The notes: generated by a model from the sequence alone, not told the origin. Counted from the first letter of the stretch, positions 32,357 to 42,346 are shown. The stretch is 64,000 bases of DNA from Klebsiella sp. RIT-PI-d (GCF_001187865.1 NZ_LGIT01000009.1:1860001-1924000); one strand, 5' to 3'. Numbers and translations are program-made.

Positions 32357-33823
32357 ATGAAGACTATTGCCTCCTCCTCGCTCCCTGATACCGTGCAGTT
32401 ACCGACATATGACAGACAACGCCTGCGCTCACGTATCGTGCACTTTGGTTTTGGCGCGTTTCACCGTGCGCATCAGGCTTTACTGACGCATCGGGTGCTG
32501 GACGTCAAAGGCGGCGACTGGGGAATCAGTGAAATCAGCCTGTTCAGCGGTGATGAACTGATGAGTCAACTGCGCCAGCAGGCTCATCTGTATACCGTGC
32601 TGGAAAAAGGGGCGCAGGGCAATCAGGCCATTATTGTGGGTGCCGTGAATGAATGTCTTAATGCGAAGCTGGATTCGCTGGCGGCGATAATTGAGAAATT
32701 TTGTGAGCCGCAGGTGGCGATTGTGTCCTTAACGATCACCGAAAAAGGATACTGTATTGATCCTGCCACCGGGCGTCTTGATGAAAGTCAGCCGCGCATT
32801 GTGCATGATTTAGAACATCCTGATGAACCCCACTCGGCACCGGGTATTCTGGTCGAAGCGCTGGCGCGACGTCGCGAGCGCGGTTTGACCGCATTTACCG
32901 TACTCTCCTGCGACAATATTCCTGATAACGGACACATTGTGAAAAATGCGGTGCTGGGGATGGCGCATAAACGGGATGCGGAACTGGCAACCTGGATTGA
33001 GCAGCACGTTACGTTTCCTGCCACCATGGTAGACCGTATTGTACCTGCGGCGACACCTGCGTCGCTCAATGAAATCGCCGAACACCTGGGCGTTTTCGAT
33101 CCCTGTGCGATTAGCTGCGAGCCGTTTATTCAGTGGGTAATAGAAGATAATTTTGTTGCAGGACGCCCGGAATGGGAAGTCGCAGGCGTACAGATGGTTG
33201 ATGATGTCATGCCATGGGAACAGATGAAACTGCGGATGCTGAACGGTAGCCACTCTTTTCTGGCTTATCTGGGCTATCTCGCGGGACATCAGCATATCAG
33301 CGACTGTATGCAGGATGCGCCGTTTCGCCAGGCTGTCCGTCGTCTGATGTCCAGCGAGCAGGCCCCTACGCTAACAATAACCGGGGTGGATCTTAATGCC
33401 TATGCCGACAGCCTGATTGAACGCTTTGCCAACCCGGCCCTGAAGCACCGCACCTGGCAAATTGCGATGGACGGCAGTCAGAAATTGCCGCAACGTATGC
33501 TGGAAAGTGTTCGCATTCATTTACAGCGTAAAAGCGCATGGCCACTGCTGGCGCTGGGTATTGCAGGCTGGATGCGCTATGTCAGCGGCGTGGATGAGGC
33601 GGGAAATGAGATAGATATTCGCGATCCGCTGGCAGACCAGATCCACGCCCTGGTGGCAGGCAGCGATCCGCAACAGCGCGTGACGAGTTTACTGACCTTA
33701 AAAGCGATTTTTGCCACCGATTTGCCCGCTGACGCTGATTTTGTCAATGCGATTCAGCGTGCCTGGACCCTGTTAGATGAGAAAGGCGCCCGTCAGGCGA
33801 TTATCGACACATTGAACGATTAA
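32357..33823 (+). CDS. yeiQ: Mannitol dehydrogenase family oxidoreductase YeiQ (fructuronate reductase-like)
   Basis: A 488-residue long-chain mannitol dehydrogenase-family enzyme. The NAD-binding N-terminal half opens with RIVHFGFGAFHRAHQ and the catalytic C-terminal half has KLRMLNGSHS-type sequence (KLRMLNGSHSFLAYLG). UxuB-like enzymes interconvert D-fructuronate and D-mannonate; YeiQ's own substrate is inferred. Next to divergent uxuA it would form a two-step fructuronate to ketodeoxygluconate route. Confidence 0.88.
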   Translation: MKTIASSSLPDTVQLPTYDRQRLRSRIVHFGFGAFHRAHQALLTHRVLDVKGGDWGISEISLFSGDELMSQLRQQAHLYTVLEKGAQGNQAIIVGAVNECLNAKLDSLAAIIEKFCEPQVAIVSLTITEKGYCIDPATGRLDESQPRIVHDLEHPDEPHSAPGILVEALARRRERGLTAFTVLSCDNIPDNGHIVKNAVLGMAHKRDAELATWIEQHVTFPATMVDRIVPAATPASLNEIAEHLGVFDPCAISCEPFIQWVIEDNFVAGRPEWEVAGVQMVDDVMPWEQMKLRMLNGSHSFLAYLGYLAGHQHISDCMQDAPFRQAVRRLMSSEQAPTLTITGVDLNAYADSLIERFANPALKHRTWQIAMDGSQKLPQRMLESVRIHLQRKSAWPLLALGIAGWMRYVSGVDEAGNEIDIRDPLADQIHALVAGSDPQQRVTSLLTLKAIFATDLPADADFVNAIQRAWTLLDEKGARQAIIDTLND

Positions 33824-33855
33824 CGTTTTCCGGTGCTTTAGCGTAAGCTGTGACA

Positions 33856-33874
33856 AATTGTTATAATGTACGGA
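33856..33874 (+). promoter_or_regulatory. Zur-box-like sequence at the yeiR start
   Basis: ATTGTTATAATGTACG resembles the recalled Zur operator core TGTTATAATATAACA in its first ten bases and in part of the second half. It contains a TATAAT that could be a -10. It sits 10-25 bases upstream of the GTG start of yeiR, a zinc-homeostasis GTPase. Tentative. Confidence 0.4.
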
Positions 33875-33880
33875 GCTTAC

Positions 33881-34858
33881 GTGACCAAAACCAATCTCAT
33901 TACCGGTTTTCTCGGCAGCGGGAAAACCACGTCAATCCTGCATTTGCTGGCCCATAAACCGGCAAACGAAAAATGGGCCGTTCTGGTCAATGAATTCGGT
34001 GAAGTTGGCATTGACGGTGCCCTGCTGGCAGAAAGCGGCGCATTGCTTAAAGAGATCCCCGGCGGCTGCATGTGCTGTGTCAACGGTTTACCCATGCAGG
34101 TCGGACTCAATACGCTTTTGCGCCAGGGAAAACCTGACCGATTGTTGATCGAGCCAACCGGGCTGGGCCATCCGAAACAAATTCTCGATTTGCTGACCGC
34201 CCCGGTTTATGAACCCTGGATAGAACTTCAGGCGACACTGTGCCTGCTGGATCCGCGCCTTCTGCTGGATGAAAAAGCCGTCGCCAATGAAAACTTCCGC
34301 GATCAGCTGGCAGCAGCCGACGTTATTGTCGCCAATAAGCGTGACAGGGCCAGTGAAGAGAGCCAGCAGGCGCTGGAAAACTGGTGGCAGCAATACGGTG
34401 GCGTGCGCGAGCTGATATTTACCGAGCAGGGAAAATTGTCCGTGACGCTGCTGGATAAGCCGCGAATGAACACTGCATCTCTTCCTTCTGCTGCCGGACA
34501 TACTCATGCACATCCCCTGAAAAAAGGTCTGGCGGCACTTAATTTACCTGAGCATCAGCGCTGGCGACGCAGTCTTAATAGTGGACAAGGATATCAGGCA
34601 TGCGGCTGGATTTTCGACGCCGATACCCAGTTTGACACTATTGGACTCCTGGAATGGGCAAGACTGGCGCCGGTTGATCGGGTAAAAGGCGTGTTGCGTA
34701 TCGCCGAGGGGCTGGTGCGTATTAACCGCCAGGGGCAAGACCTGCATATTGAAACGCAGAATGTTGCGCCGCCGGATAGCCGAATTGAATTGATTACGGC
34801 GGAAGGCGCAGACTGGAATACGCTACAAAGCACGTTGTTGAAGCTACGTTTAAGCTGA
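33881..34858 (+). CDS. yeiR: Zinc-binding COG0523 GTPase YeiR
   Basis: A 325-residue G3E-family P-loop GTPase (CobW/COG0523). Walker A GFLGSGKTT (9-17), metal-binding CMCC (63-66) and the guanine-specificity NKRD are visible, with an HTHAH metal-binding stretch near 205. YeiR is a known zinc-responsive GTPase linked to metal homeostasis. The GTG at 33881 was preferred over the ATG at 33866 because CGGAG sits in the right place before it and K-12 YeiR begins at this point. Confidence 0.88.
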   Translation: MTKTNLITGFLGSGKTTSILHLLAHKPANEKWAVLVNEFGEVGIDGALLAESGALLKEIPGGCMCCVNGLPMQVGLNTLLRQGKPDRLLIEPTGLGHPKQILDLLTAPVYEPWIELQATLCLLDPRLLLDEKAVANENFRDQLAAADVIVANKRDRASEESQQALENWWQQYGGVRELIFTEQGKLSVTLLDKPRMNTASLPSAAGHTHAHPLKKGLAALNLPEHQRWRRSLNSGQGYQACGWIFDADTQFDTIGLLEWARLAPVDRVKGVLRIAEGLVRINRQGQDLHIETQNVAPPDSRIELITAEGADWNTLQSTLLKLRLS

Positions 34859-34901
34859 TTCCGCTATGGTGCTGCGTTAACATTTTACGCGGCATTTTTT
34901 A

Positions 34902-35615
34902 ATGAAAATACAACTTTCCCGCATCCTGCTGCTAAACACTGCGGGATTTTTACTCTTTCTGTGCTGGTATCTGCCGGAAAATCATGGAATATGGCTGCAT
35001 CTGGATGCGGCTATTTTTCATTTCTTTAACCGACCTCTGGCGGATCATCGTGCTTACGTCTGGTTTCTGGCCATCGTCAATAATCGCGCCTTTGATGCCT
35101 GTTCTCTGCTGGCGATGGGCACGTTAATGCTCCAGTTCTGGTTAAGAGGCGATCCTGTCGAACGTCGTCGAATTATCATTATCGGTCTGGTGATGTTGTT
35201 GTCTGCCATTATTATTAACCAGCTCGCCCAGGCGCTGATGCCGGTAAAACGCGCCAGCCCAACGCTATTCTTTAATGATGCTCTGCGGGTTAGCAATGTC
35301 CTGCATATTTCGACCAAGGATGCGTCAAAAGACAGTTTCCCCGGCGATCACGGAATGATGCTGCTTATCTTTTGTGCTTTCATGTGGCGTTATTTTGGCC
35401 AAAAAACCTTCAGGCGGGCCTTAGTGATATTCGTTATTTTTGCGATTCCACGCGTCATGATCGGCGCGCACTGGATGACGGATATTGTGATTGGGTCATT
35501 ATCATCAGTGCTCATTGGCCTGCCGTGGGTTCTGTTGACACCGGTAAGTGATAAAATGATTTGCGTTATGAATCGTTATTTATCCGGTAAAAATAAACAA
35601 AAAAATAACATTTGA
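34902..35615 (+). CDS. lpxT: Lipid A 1-diphosphate synthase LpxT
   Basis: A 237-residue PAP2-family inner-membrane phosphotransferase with six helices. The phosphatase motifs are visible: KRASPT, SFPGDHG and RVMIGAHWMTDI. LpxT uses undecaprenyl pyrophosphate to add a second phosphate to lipid A at position 1 on the periplasmic face. Length matches E. coli. An unusually long 416-base gap follows before mepS. Confidence 0.94.
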   Translation: MKIQLSRILLLNTAGFLLFLCWYLPENHGIWLHLDAAIFHFFNRPLADHRAYVWFLAIVNNRAFDACSLLAMGTLMLQFWLRGDPVERRRIIIIGLVMLLSAIIINQLAQALMPVKRASPTLFFNDALRVSNVLHISTKDASKDSFPGDHGMMLLIFCAFMWRYFGQKTFRRALVIFVIFAIPRVMIGAHWMTDIVIGSLSSVLIGLPWVLLTPVSDKMICVMNRYLSGKNKQKNNI

Positions 35616-36031
35616 ATAACCTTAATAAACGCTTGATCTTTTTTATTGTCGCGCCATTTTTTTCCTTTTTGTCAGTTTCAGGCGATCTTTGGTCATCATA
35701 ACGTCATGTCTGTGCTTACATAACTCAATGAATTACGGTTTCTTTATCGCAAACTGTCTATTTTTTAGCCAAATCATTTTTTTAACTTTCTGTATCACTT
35801 TTTCTTATAAAAAAACGCTTAAAAGCGCTCGCAATGCGGGTGTTGATAAGGTACTCTCGTTTACGTTTTGCCTTTCAGAGATAAATTTTTCTCAGTTCGG
35901 ATAAATTTGTGCGTTTCCGCACAAATTTGACCAGAAAGAATTGTCTCGTTGTGCGCAGGTAATTAGTCTCGTCACGGTTGGCATTTTTATAACGATTTCT
36001 TCGTTAAGGACTTCAAGGGAAAATAAACAAC
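35616..36031. other. Long non-coding leader region between lpxT and mepS
   Basis: 416 AT-rich bases between two plus-strand genes. A short open frame in it (35689-35904) lacks a ribosome site and family match. The clear structure is the hairpin at 35903-35928. The mepS promoter must lie in the right part; a possible -10 TATAAC is near 35989. Confidence 0.6.
35903..35928 (+). other. Perfect hairpin in the lpxT-mepS gap
   Basis: AAATTTGTGCG / CGCACAAATTT form a perfect 11-bp stem with a 4-base loop (TTTC), about 104 bases before the mepS start. No T-run follows. It may be an RNA element, a protein-binding palindrome, or the end of lpxT transcripts. Confidence 0.6.
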
Positions 36032-36598
36032 ATGGTCACATCTCAGCCGATTTTGAGATATATCTGGCGGGCTATCCCCGCGCTAGCTGTAGCAGTTCTG
36101 CTTTCTGCATGTAGTTCGACGAATACCGCAAAGAATATGCATCCTGAGACGCATGCTGTGGTTGAAGATACCTCTTCACTGCAAGCCTCTCAGGATGAAT
36201 TTGAATCCATGGTGCGTAATCTTGACGTTAAAACGCGCCTGATGGATCAGTATGCAAGCTGGAAAGGCGTTCGCTATCGTCTCGGTGGCAGCACCAGAAA
36301 AGGCATCGATTGTTCCGGTTTTGTACAGCGTACTTTCCGTGAACAATTTGGTATGGATCTCCCACGCTCAACCTATGAGCAGCAAGAAATGGGTAAATCA
36401 GTATCCCGCGGCCATTTGCGCACGGGCGATCTGGTTCTGTTTCGTGCGGGCTCTACGGGACGTCACGTCGGGATCTACCTCGGCAACAACCAGTTTGTTC
36501 ATGCCTCTACCAGCAGCGGCGTTATGATTTCCAATCTGGACGAGCCTTACTGGAAGAAGCGCTATAATGAAGCGCGTCGTGTCCTGAGTCGTACCTGA
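36032..36598 (+). CDS. mepS: Murein DD-endopeptidase MepS (Spr)
   Basis: A 188-residue outer-membrane lipoprotein of the NlpC/P60 family. A lipobox LSAC places the lipidated Cys at 27; catalytic Cys94 (GIDCSGFV), His145 (RHVGIYLG) and His157 (FVHAST) are present. MepS cuts D-Ala-mDAP cross-links to make room for new peptidoglycan; in E. coli its level is controlled by NlpI-Prc proteolysis. It is followed by a strong terminator. Confidence 0.96.
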   Translation: MVTSQPILRYIWRAIPALAVAVLLSACSSTNTAKNMHPETHAVVEDTSSLQASQDEFESMVRNLDVKTRLMDQYASWKGVRYRLGGSTRKGIDCSGFVQRTFREQFGMDLPRSTYEQQEMGKSVSRGHLRTGDLVLFRAGSTGRHVGIYLGNNQFVHASTSSGVMISNLDEPYWKKRYNEARRVLSRT

Positions 36599-36604
36599 TG
36601 TTTT

Positions 36605-36671
36605 CTGTTGTCGGTTTTCCCTTGGCTGACAACAGCAAGAAAAAAACACTGCTCAGGCAGTGTTTTTTTTT
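36605..36671 (+). terminator. Tandem hairpins and intrinsic terminator of mepS
   Basis: A first hairpin CTGTTGTC / GACAACAG (36605-36635) is followed by AAAAAACACTG / CAGTGTTTTTT and a long T-run to 36671. The second is a textbook terminator. Confidence 0.88.
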
Positions 36672-36775
36672 ACCTGTATACCCGCGATTGAAGGGGGCTG
36701 AACTATGCTTAGCCAAATGCCGTTACTAAAAAATAGCGCGCACCTCTCATCCATCGTTACAGATAGCGTAACTCT

Positions 36776-38365
36776 ATGCTGACACACTATTTTTTTAACC
36801 ACCGTAAATCAGTCATCATCAGCATTATTACGGGCTTAATTATTGGTTTATTGGTGGGCTGCGCGCATTTCGCCACGATTTATCATGAGCGGGAAAAGCG
36901 TTTTGATACCATTACCGCTCACCTGCAGCGCTTTCTGAATGATGGCTTTACTGAACTGCGTGAAACCGTGGACATGCTACAGCCGCTGGCAAACTATCCC
37001 TGTACGGAAATTCTCTCCGAGTTAACCACCCGAGCCGCATTCACACTGAACGTCCGTGCCTTCTTACTGGTCGACGACGGACGGGCGGTCTGCTCTTCTG
37101 CCACCGGGCCGATGAATATGCCGCTCAATCAGCTGGTGCCCGGAATTGATATTCATAAACCGCTGGATGTGACCGTACTGGCGGGCACGCCCATGATGCC
37201 AGGCAAAACGGCAATAGCGCTGTGGATACGTGATCCTCAGCATGAAGGTCGCGGCGTGTTCACATCGTTAAATGCTAACCTGACGCCGCTGCTGCTCTAC
37301 CCTACAAGACACGATGACTTTTCAGGCATTGCGCTGGGCTTAGACCATCTTGCTATCTCTTCTTTTTCGAGTGAACTGATTAATCCGCAGACCCTGGACA
37401 AGCAGCCTGTACGCCAGGTCAAACTTGCGGGTCTGCCGATTAGCGTTTATTTATATGCCAGCGCCTGGCCCAGAGAAAACCTGCAATTTACCTTTTTACT
37501 GGCATTAGTCAGCGTACTGCTGGCGTCGGTACTGTGCTTCTATATTCTGACGCTGCGCCGGCATCCCGGAAAAGAGCTGCTGTCCGCCATTAAACATAAT
37601 CAGTTCTATGTGGTTTATCAGCCGGTGATTGATACCCAAAGCATGAAAATTGCGGGCGTAGAGGCGTTAATGCGCTGGAAACATCCGGAAGCCGGAAATA
37701 TTCCGCCTGATGTTTTTATTCATTTTGCGGAGACGCAGGATCTGATCGTGCCGCTCACCCGGCATTTATTCAAACTTATTGCCCGCGACGCACAGACATT
37801 GCAACACATCCTGCCGCCAGGCTCCCGGCTGGGCATTAACATTGCACCTGCACATCTGCATACCGACGGCTTTCGTCAGGATATTCGCGCCTTTGTCGAC
37901 TCGCTCCCCCAAAACCATTTTCAGCTGGTCCTGGAAATGACCGAGCGCGATATGCTTAACCAGACGCTGGCCTCTAAGATCTTCGACTGGCTGCATGAAC
38001 AAGGATACCTTATTGCCATTGACGACTTCGGTACAGGCCACAGCGCCCTGATTTACCTTGAGCGTTTTCGCTTTGATTATCTGAAAATCGATAAGGGATT
38101 TATTAGCGCCATCGGCACAGAAACCGTCACTTCTCCGGTACTGGATGCGGTATTATTGCTGTCTAAACGAATGAATCTCACGACCGTAGCCGAAGGCGTT
38201 GAGACGCCGGAACAGGCCAGCTGGTTGTGCGATCGGGGCGTCAACTATCTTCAGGGTTACTGGATCAGTAGACCGTTGACGTTGAAGCAACTGGTAGATG
38301 CGCATGAAGAGCCTGCAAAATATTTCCGATCTTCTCAAGCGTCAATTACTATTCAGGGACAATAG
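36776..38365 (+). CDS. pdeN: CSS-motif cyclic-di-GMP phosphodiesterase PdeN (Rtn)
   Basis: A 529-residue membrane EAL-domain enzyme. Two transmembrane helices (about 14-32 and 237-260) flank a periplasmic domain carrying the redox-sensing CSS motif (106-108); the cytoplasmic C-terminal EAL domain begins at EAL 296-298 and keeps LEMTERD and DDFGTGHS. It hydrolyses c-di-GMP and would favour motility over biofilm; the CSS cysteine is known to respond to DsbA/DsbB-type oxidation in this family. Confidence 0.93.
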   Translation: MLTHYFFNHRKSVIISIITGLIIGLLVGCAHFATIYHEREKRFDTITAHLQRFLNDGFTELRETVDMLQPLANYPCTEILSELTTRAAFTLNVRAFLLVDDGRAVCSSATGPMNMPLNQLVPGIDIHKPLDVTVLAGTPMMPGKTAIALWIRDPQHEGRGVFTSLNANLTPLLLYPTRHDDFSGIALGLDHLAISSFSSELINPQTLDKQPVRQVKLAGLPISVYLYASAWPRENLQFTFLLALVSVLLASVLCFYILTLRRHPGKELLSAIKHNQFYVVYQPVIDTQSMKIAGVEALMRWKHPEAGNIPPDVFIHFAETQDLIVPLTRHLFKLIARDAQTLQHILPPGSRLGINIAPAHLHTDGFRQDIRAFVDSLPQNHFQLVLEMTERDMLNQTLASKIFDWLHEQGYLIAIDDFGTGHSALIYLERFRFDYLKIDKGFISAIGTETVTSPVLDAVLLLSKRMNLTTVAEGVETPEQASWLCDRGVNYLQGYWISRPLTLKQLVDAHEEPAKYFRSSQASITIQGQ

Positions 38366-38410
38366 ATCGGTTCATCTGGAACCGGTCGCGTTAAGGATGG
38401 CCGTTCAGGT

Positions 38411-40216
38411 ATGTTAGTACGCCTCTGTTTCTTACTCATTGCACTATTCAGTTTTGCCGCTCAGGCGCAAACGATTAAAGAGAACAATGCGTTTGCCGTG
38501 ATTGGCGAACCGAAGTATGCCGTTAACTTTACGCACTTCGATTATGTTAATCCCGCGGCCCCCAAAGGCGGCACGGTTACTTTGGCAGCCATCGGGACAT
38601 TCGATAACTTTAACCGCTTTGCCATGCGCGGCAACCCGGCCGAACGCACGGGCGCACTGTACGATACTTTATTTACGACCTCTGATGACGAGCCGGGCAG
38701 CTACTATCCTCTGGTGGCTGAAAGCGCACGCTATGCCGATGACTATTCCTGGGTCGAACTGAATATCAATCCGCTCGCCAGGTTTCACGATGGCACACCA
38801 GTAACGGCGCAAGATGTGGTGTTTACCTTTACTAAATTTATGACCGAAGGCGTACCGCAATTTCGTCTGGTCTATAAAGGCACCACGTTTAAAGCGATTG
38901 CCCCGCTTACCGTGCGCATTGAGCTTGCGCAACCGGGTAAGGAGAATATGTTGAGTCTGTTTTCTCTTCCGGTGATGCCGGAAAAGTTCTGGCGTAGCCA
39001 TAAACTTAACGAACCTCTCGCTCAGCCCCCGCTGTCCGGCGGACCCTATAAAATTAGCGCCTGGCGAATGGGGCAATATGTTACTTACTCCCGGGTAAAG
39101 GACTATTGGGCAGCGCAGCTTCCCGTTAACCGGGGACGCTGGAATTTCGACACTATTCGTTATGATTATTATCTGGACGATAACGTCGCTTTCGAAGCAT
39201 TTAAGGCGGGTGCATTTGATTTTCGCACGGAAGGCAGCGCCAAAAACTGGGCGACCCGTTACATCGGCAAAAACTTTGCCAACCATTATATCGTTAAAGA
39301 AGAGCTGGAAAGTGACGCGGCACAGGACGCACGCTGGCTGGCCTTTAATATTCAGCGCCCGGTATTCAGGGACCGCGCGGTGCGGGAAGCTATCTCGCTG
39401 GCCTTTGATTTTGAATGGATGAATAAAGCGTTATTTTATAATGCTTATAGCCGGGCTGACAGCTACTTCCTGAATACTGAATATGCCGCAAGACATTATC
39501 CTGATGCGGATGAACTGACGCTGCTGGCACCGATGAAAGACGCATTGCCTCCCGAGGTATTTACCTCTATTTATCAGCCGCCGAAATCCACTGGCGATGG
39601 TTACGATCGCGATAACCTGCTTAAAGCCAGCGATCTGTTAACCCGGGCCGGCTGGGTAATGAAAGGCCAGCAGCGTGTCAATAGCCAGACCGGTAAACCG
39701 CTGCGTTTTGAATTGCTGCTCCCTTCCGGGGGCAACGACCAGTGGGTGCTGGCATTCAAACACAATCTGGCGCGTATTGGGGTCACCATGGAGATACGCC
39801 AAATCGACAACTCCCAGCTTACCAGCCGCCTGCGCAGCCGCGACTACGATATGATGCCTCGCCAGGTGCAGGCAATGCCGTGGCCCAGTTCCGATCTGCA
39901 GATTTCCTGGGCCTCAGAATACATCGACTCCAGCTACAACGCCCCGGGGGTAAAAAGCCCGGTCATTGATGCCTTAATCGCGCAAATTATTCGCGAGCAG
40001 GGAAACAAAGAAAAGCTGCTGCCGCTGGGACGGGCGCTGGATCGGGTGTTAACCTGGAATTACTATATGCTGCCGATGTGGTATATGGCGAAAGACCGGC
40101 TGGCCTATTGGGATAAGTTTTCGCATCCGCCAACGCCACCGCTCTACTCTGTCGGGTTCGACAACTGGTGGTACGATGTTAACAAAGCGGCAAAATTACC
40201 CGCAGCCAGACGTTAA
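38411..40216 (+). CDS. yejA: Peptide/microcin C ABC transporter substrate-binding protein YejA
   Basis: A 601-residue periplasmic solute-binding protein (SBP_bac_5 class). A signal peptide ends in SFAAQAQT, and the family block NPAAPKGGTVTLAAIG follows at about 47-62. It is the receptor of the YejABEF oligopeptide transporter that in E. coli takes up microcin C. First gene of yejABEF, 45 bases after pdeN. Confidence 0.95.
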   Translation: MLVRLCFLLIALFSFAAQAQTIKENNAFAVIGEPKYAVNFTHFDYVNPAAPKGGTVTLAAIGTFDNFNRFAMRGNPAERTGALYDTLFTTSDDEPGSYYPLVAESARYADDYSWVELNINPLARFHDGTPVTAQDVVFTFTKFMTEGVPQFRLVYKGTTFKAIAPLTVRIELAQPGKENMLSLFSLPVMPEKFWRSHKLNEPLAQPPLSGGPYKISAWRMGQYVTYSRVKDYWAAQLPVNRGRWNFDTIRYDYYLDDNVAFEAFKAGAFDFRTEGSAKNWATRYIGKNFANHYIVKEELESDAAQDARWLAFNIQRPVFRDRAVREAISLAFDFEWMNKALFYNAYSRADSYFLNTEYAARHYPDADELTLLAPMKDALPPEVFTSIYQPPKSTGDGYDRDNLLKASDLLTRAGWVMKGQQRVNSQTGKPLRFELLLPSGGNDQWVLAFKHNLARIGVTMEIRQIDNSQLTSRLRSRDYDMMPRQVQAMPWPSSDLQISWASEYIDSSYNAPGVKSPVIDALIAQIIREQGNKEKLLPLGRALDRVLTWNYYMLPMWYMAKDRLAYWDKFSHPPTPPLYSVGFDNWWYDVNKAAKLPAARR

Positions 40217-40225
40217 GGAGCAGGC

Positions 40226-41320
40226 ATGGGCGCTTATTTACTTCGCCGCTTATTATTGGTGATCCCAACATTGTGGGCGATTATTACCATTAATTTTTTT
40301 ATTGTTCAGGTCGCCCCCGGTGGCCCGGTCGATCAGGCTATTGCGACCATGGAAATGGGAAACTCTGGCGGCCTGCCTGGTACGGGTGGCGGCGGCCTTA
40401 ACACCGCCCATGCGCGGCCCGGGGTGGGTAATTTAAGTGAAAGCCACTATCGCGGCGGGCGCGGTCTTGATCCAGAGGTCATTGCTGAAATCACCCATCG
40501 CTACGGCTTTGATAAACCGCTGCATGAACGCTATTTCAATATGTTGTGGAACTATGTGCGCTTTGATTTCGGTGACAGCCTGTTTCGTAGCGCCTCGGTA
40601 CTGGATCTGATTAAACAAAGCCTGCCGGTGTCGATTACGCTTGGTTTATGGAGCACGCTGATTATCTATCTGGTCTCCATACCGCTCGGCATTCGTAAAG
40701 CGGTGCACAACGGCAGCCGGTTCGATATCTGGAGTAGCGCGTTTATTATCATTGGCTATGCCATTCCGGCTTTCCTGTTTGCCATTCTGATGATTGTCTT
40801 CTTTGCCGGGGGCAGCTATTACGATATCTTTCCGCTGCGCGGGCTGGTGTCAGCTAACTTTGATACCCTCTCCTGGCCTCAAAAGATCGCCGACTACTTG
40901 TGGCATATCACCCTGCCGGTACTGGCAACAGTGATCGGCGGATTTGCCGCACTGACCATGCTCACCAAGAACGCGTTCCTCGACGAAATTCGCAAGCAGT
41001 ATGTGGTTACCGCACGGGCAAAAGGGGTCAGTGAGAAAAACATTCTCTGGGGGCACGTGTTTCGTAACGCCATGCTGCTGGTAATAGCCGGTTTCCCCGC
41101 CACCTTTATTAGCATGTTTTTTACCGGTTCGTTATTAATAGAAGTGATGTTCTCACTGAACGGTCTGGGGCTTCTGGGCTATGAATCGACTATTTCGCGG
41201 GACTATCCGGTGATGTTCGGCACGCTCTATATTTTTACCTTAGTGGGGCTGCTGCTGAATATTCTCAGTGATATCACCTATACGTTTGTCGATCCGCGTA
41301 TTGATTTTGAGGGCCGCTGA
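40226..41320 (+). CDS. yejB: Microcin C/peptide ABC transporter permease YejB
   Basis: A 364-residue inner-membrane permease of the oligopeptide type with six helices and the EAA loop ([20 protein letters not shown]). It has a long Gly-rich periplasmic loop after helix 1 ([13 protein letters not shown]). It starts 9 bases after yejA and its stop codon overlaps yejE by one base, so the operon is translationally coupled. Confidence 0.96.
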   Translation: MGAYLLRRLLLVIPTLWAIITINFFIVQVAPGGPVDQAIATMEMGNSGGLPGTGGGGLNTAHARPGVGNLSESHYRGGRGLDPEVIAEITHRYGFDKPLHERYFNMLWNYVRFDFGDSLFRSASVLDLIKQSLPVSITLGLWSTLIIYLVSIPLGIRKAVHNGSRFDIWSSAFIIIGYAIPAFLFAILMIVFFAGGSYYDIFPLRGLVSANFDTLSWPQKIADYLWHITLPVLATVIGGFAALTMLTKNAFLDEIRKQYVVTARAKGVSEKNILWGHVFRNAMLLVIAGFPATFISMFFTGSLLIEVMFSLNGLGLLGYESTISRDYPVMFGTLYIFTLVGLLLNILSDITYTFVDPRIDFEGR

Positions 41321-42345
41321 TGCGTCGTTTAAACTCCATCAATCAGGCACGCTGGGCGCGCTTTCGCCATAACCGACGCGGCTACTGGTCGTTATGGATC
41401 TTTCTGGCAATTTTTATCTGCTGTCTGCTGTCGGAAATTATCGCCAATGATAAACCGCTGCTGGTGCAGTATCAGGGAAACCTGTATTTCCCGGTGGTGA
41501 AAAATTATAGCGAGCGTGATTTTGGTGGGCCATTCAGTACGACCGCAGATTACCAGGATCCATGGTTGCAAAAACAGCTCGCCAGCCATGGCTGGGTGGT
41601 ATGGGCGCCGATACGTTTTGGGGCTAACAGTATCAACTTCTCCAGCGATAAACCGTTTCCCGCCCCGCCATCTGCGCAAAACTGGCTGGGAACCGACGCT
41701 AACGGCGGGGATGTGCTGGCGCGCATTCTCTACGGTTCGCGGATCTCACTGCTGTTTGGTCTGATGCTGACCCTGTGTACCAGCGTCCTGGGCGTGGTGG
41801 TCGGTGCAATCCAGGGCTATTACGGCGGCAAAATAGATTTAATTGGTCAGCGCATTATTGAGGTCTGGTCGGGAATGCCGACGCTCTTTTTGATAATCCT
41901 GCTCTCAAGTGTAATTCAACCGAATTTCTGGTGGCTGCTGGCGATTACGGTTCTGTTTGGCTGGATGACGCTGGTCGGCGTGGTGCGTGCGGAGTTCCTG
42001 CGCACCCGTAACTATGACTATATTCGCGCAGCACAGGCGATGGGGGTAAGCGATCGGGCGATTATTTTTCGCCACATGCTGCCCAATGCGATGGTCGCCA
42101 CCCTTACTTTTCTGCCGTTTATTCTGTGCAGTTCGATAACCACCCTGACCTCCCTGGATTTTCTGGGCTTTGGCCTGCCGCTCGGCTCACCATCGCTCGG
42201 CGAGTTACTGCTACAGGGTAAAAATAACTTACAGGCTCCGTGGCTTGGGATTACGGCTTTCTTATCGGTCGCGGTGCTGCTGTCGCTGCTGATTTTTATT
42301 GGTGAAGCCGTGCGCGACGCCTTCGACCCGGGTAAGGCGGTATAA
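41320..42345 (+). CDS. yejE: Microcin C/peptide ABC transporter permease YejE
   Basis: A 341-residue second permease of the complex, with the DppC-like layout, one N-terminal helix, a large periplasmic region (about 55-130) and five helices with the EAA motif AAQAMGVSDRAIIFRHMLPNA (quoted in part). It pairs with YejB. The yejF start lies one base after its stop. Confidence 0.95.
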   Translation: MRRLNSINQARWARFRHNRRGYWSLWIFLAIFICCLLSEIIANDKPLLVQYQGNLYFPVVKNYSERDFGGPFSTTADYQDPWLQKQLASHGWVVWAPIRFGANSINFSSDKPFPAPPSAQNWLGTDANGGDVLARILYGSRISLLFGLMLTLCTSVLGVVVGAIQGYYGGKIDLIGQRIIEVWSGMPTLFLIILLSSVIQPNFWWLLAITVLFGWMTLVGVVRAEFLRTRNYDYIRAAQAMGVSDRAIIFRHMLPNAMVATLTFLPFILCSSITTLTSLDFLGFGLPLGSPSLGELLLQGKNNLQAPWLGITAFLSVAVLLSLLIFIGEAVRDAFDPGKAV

Positions 42346-42346
42346 G

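Noticed and set aside
35689-35904. 71-residue frame in the lpxT-mepS gap
   Set aside because: No ribosome site and no family resemblance; the sequence is a chance frame in AT-rich non-coding DNA.
38669-39286. 205-residue minus-strand frame opposite yejA
   Set aside because: Shadow of the strongly supported yejA frame, with no ribosome site or domain.
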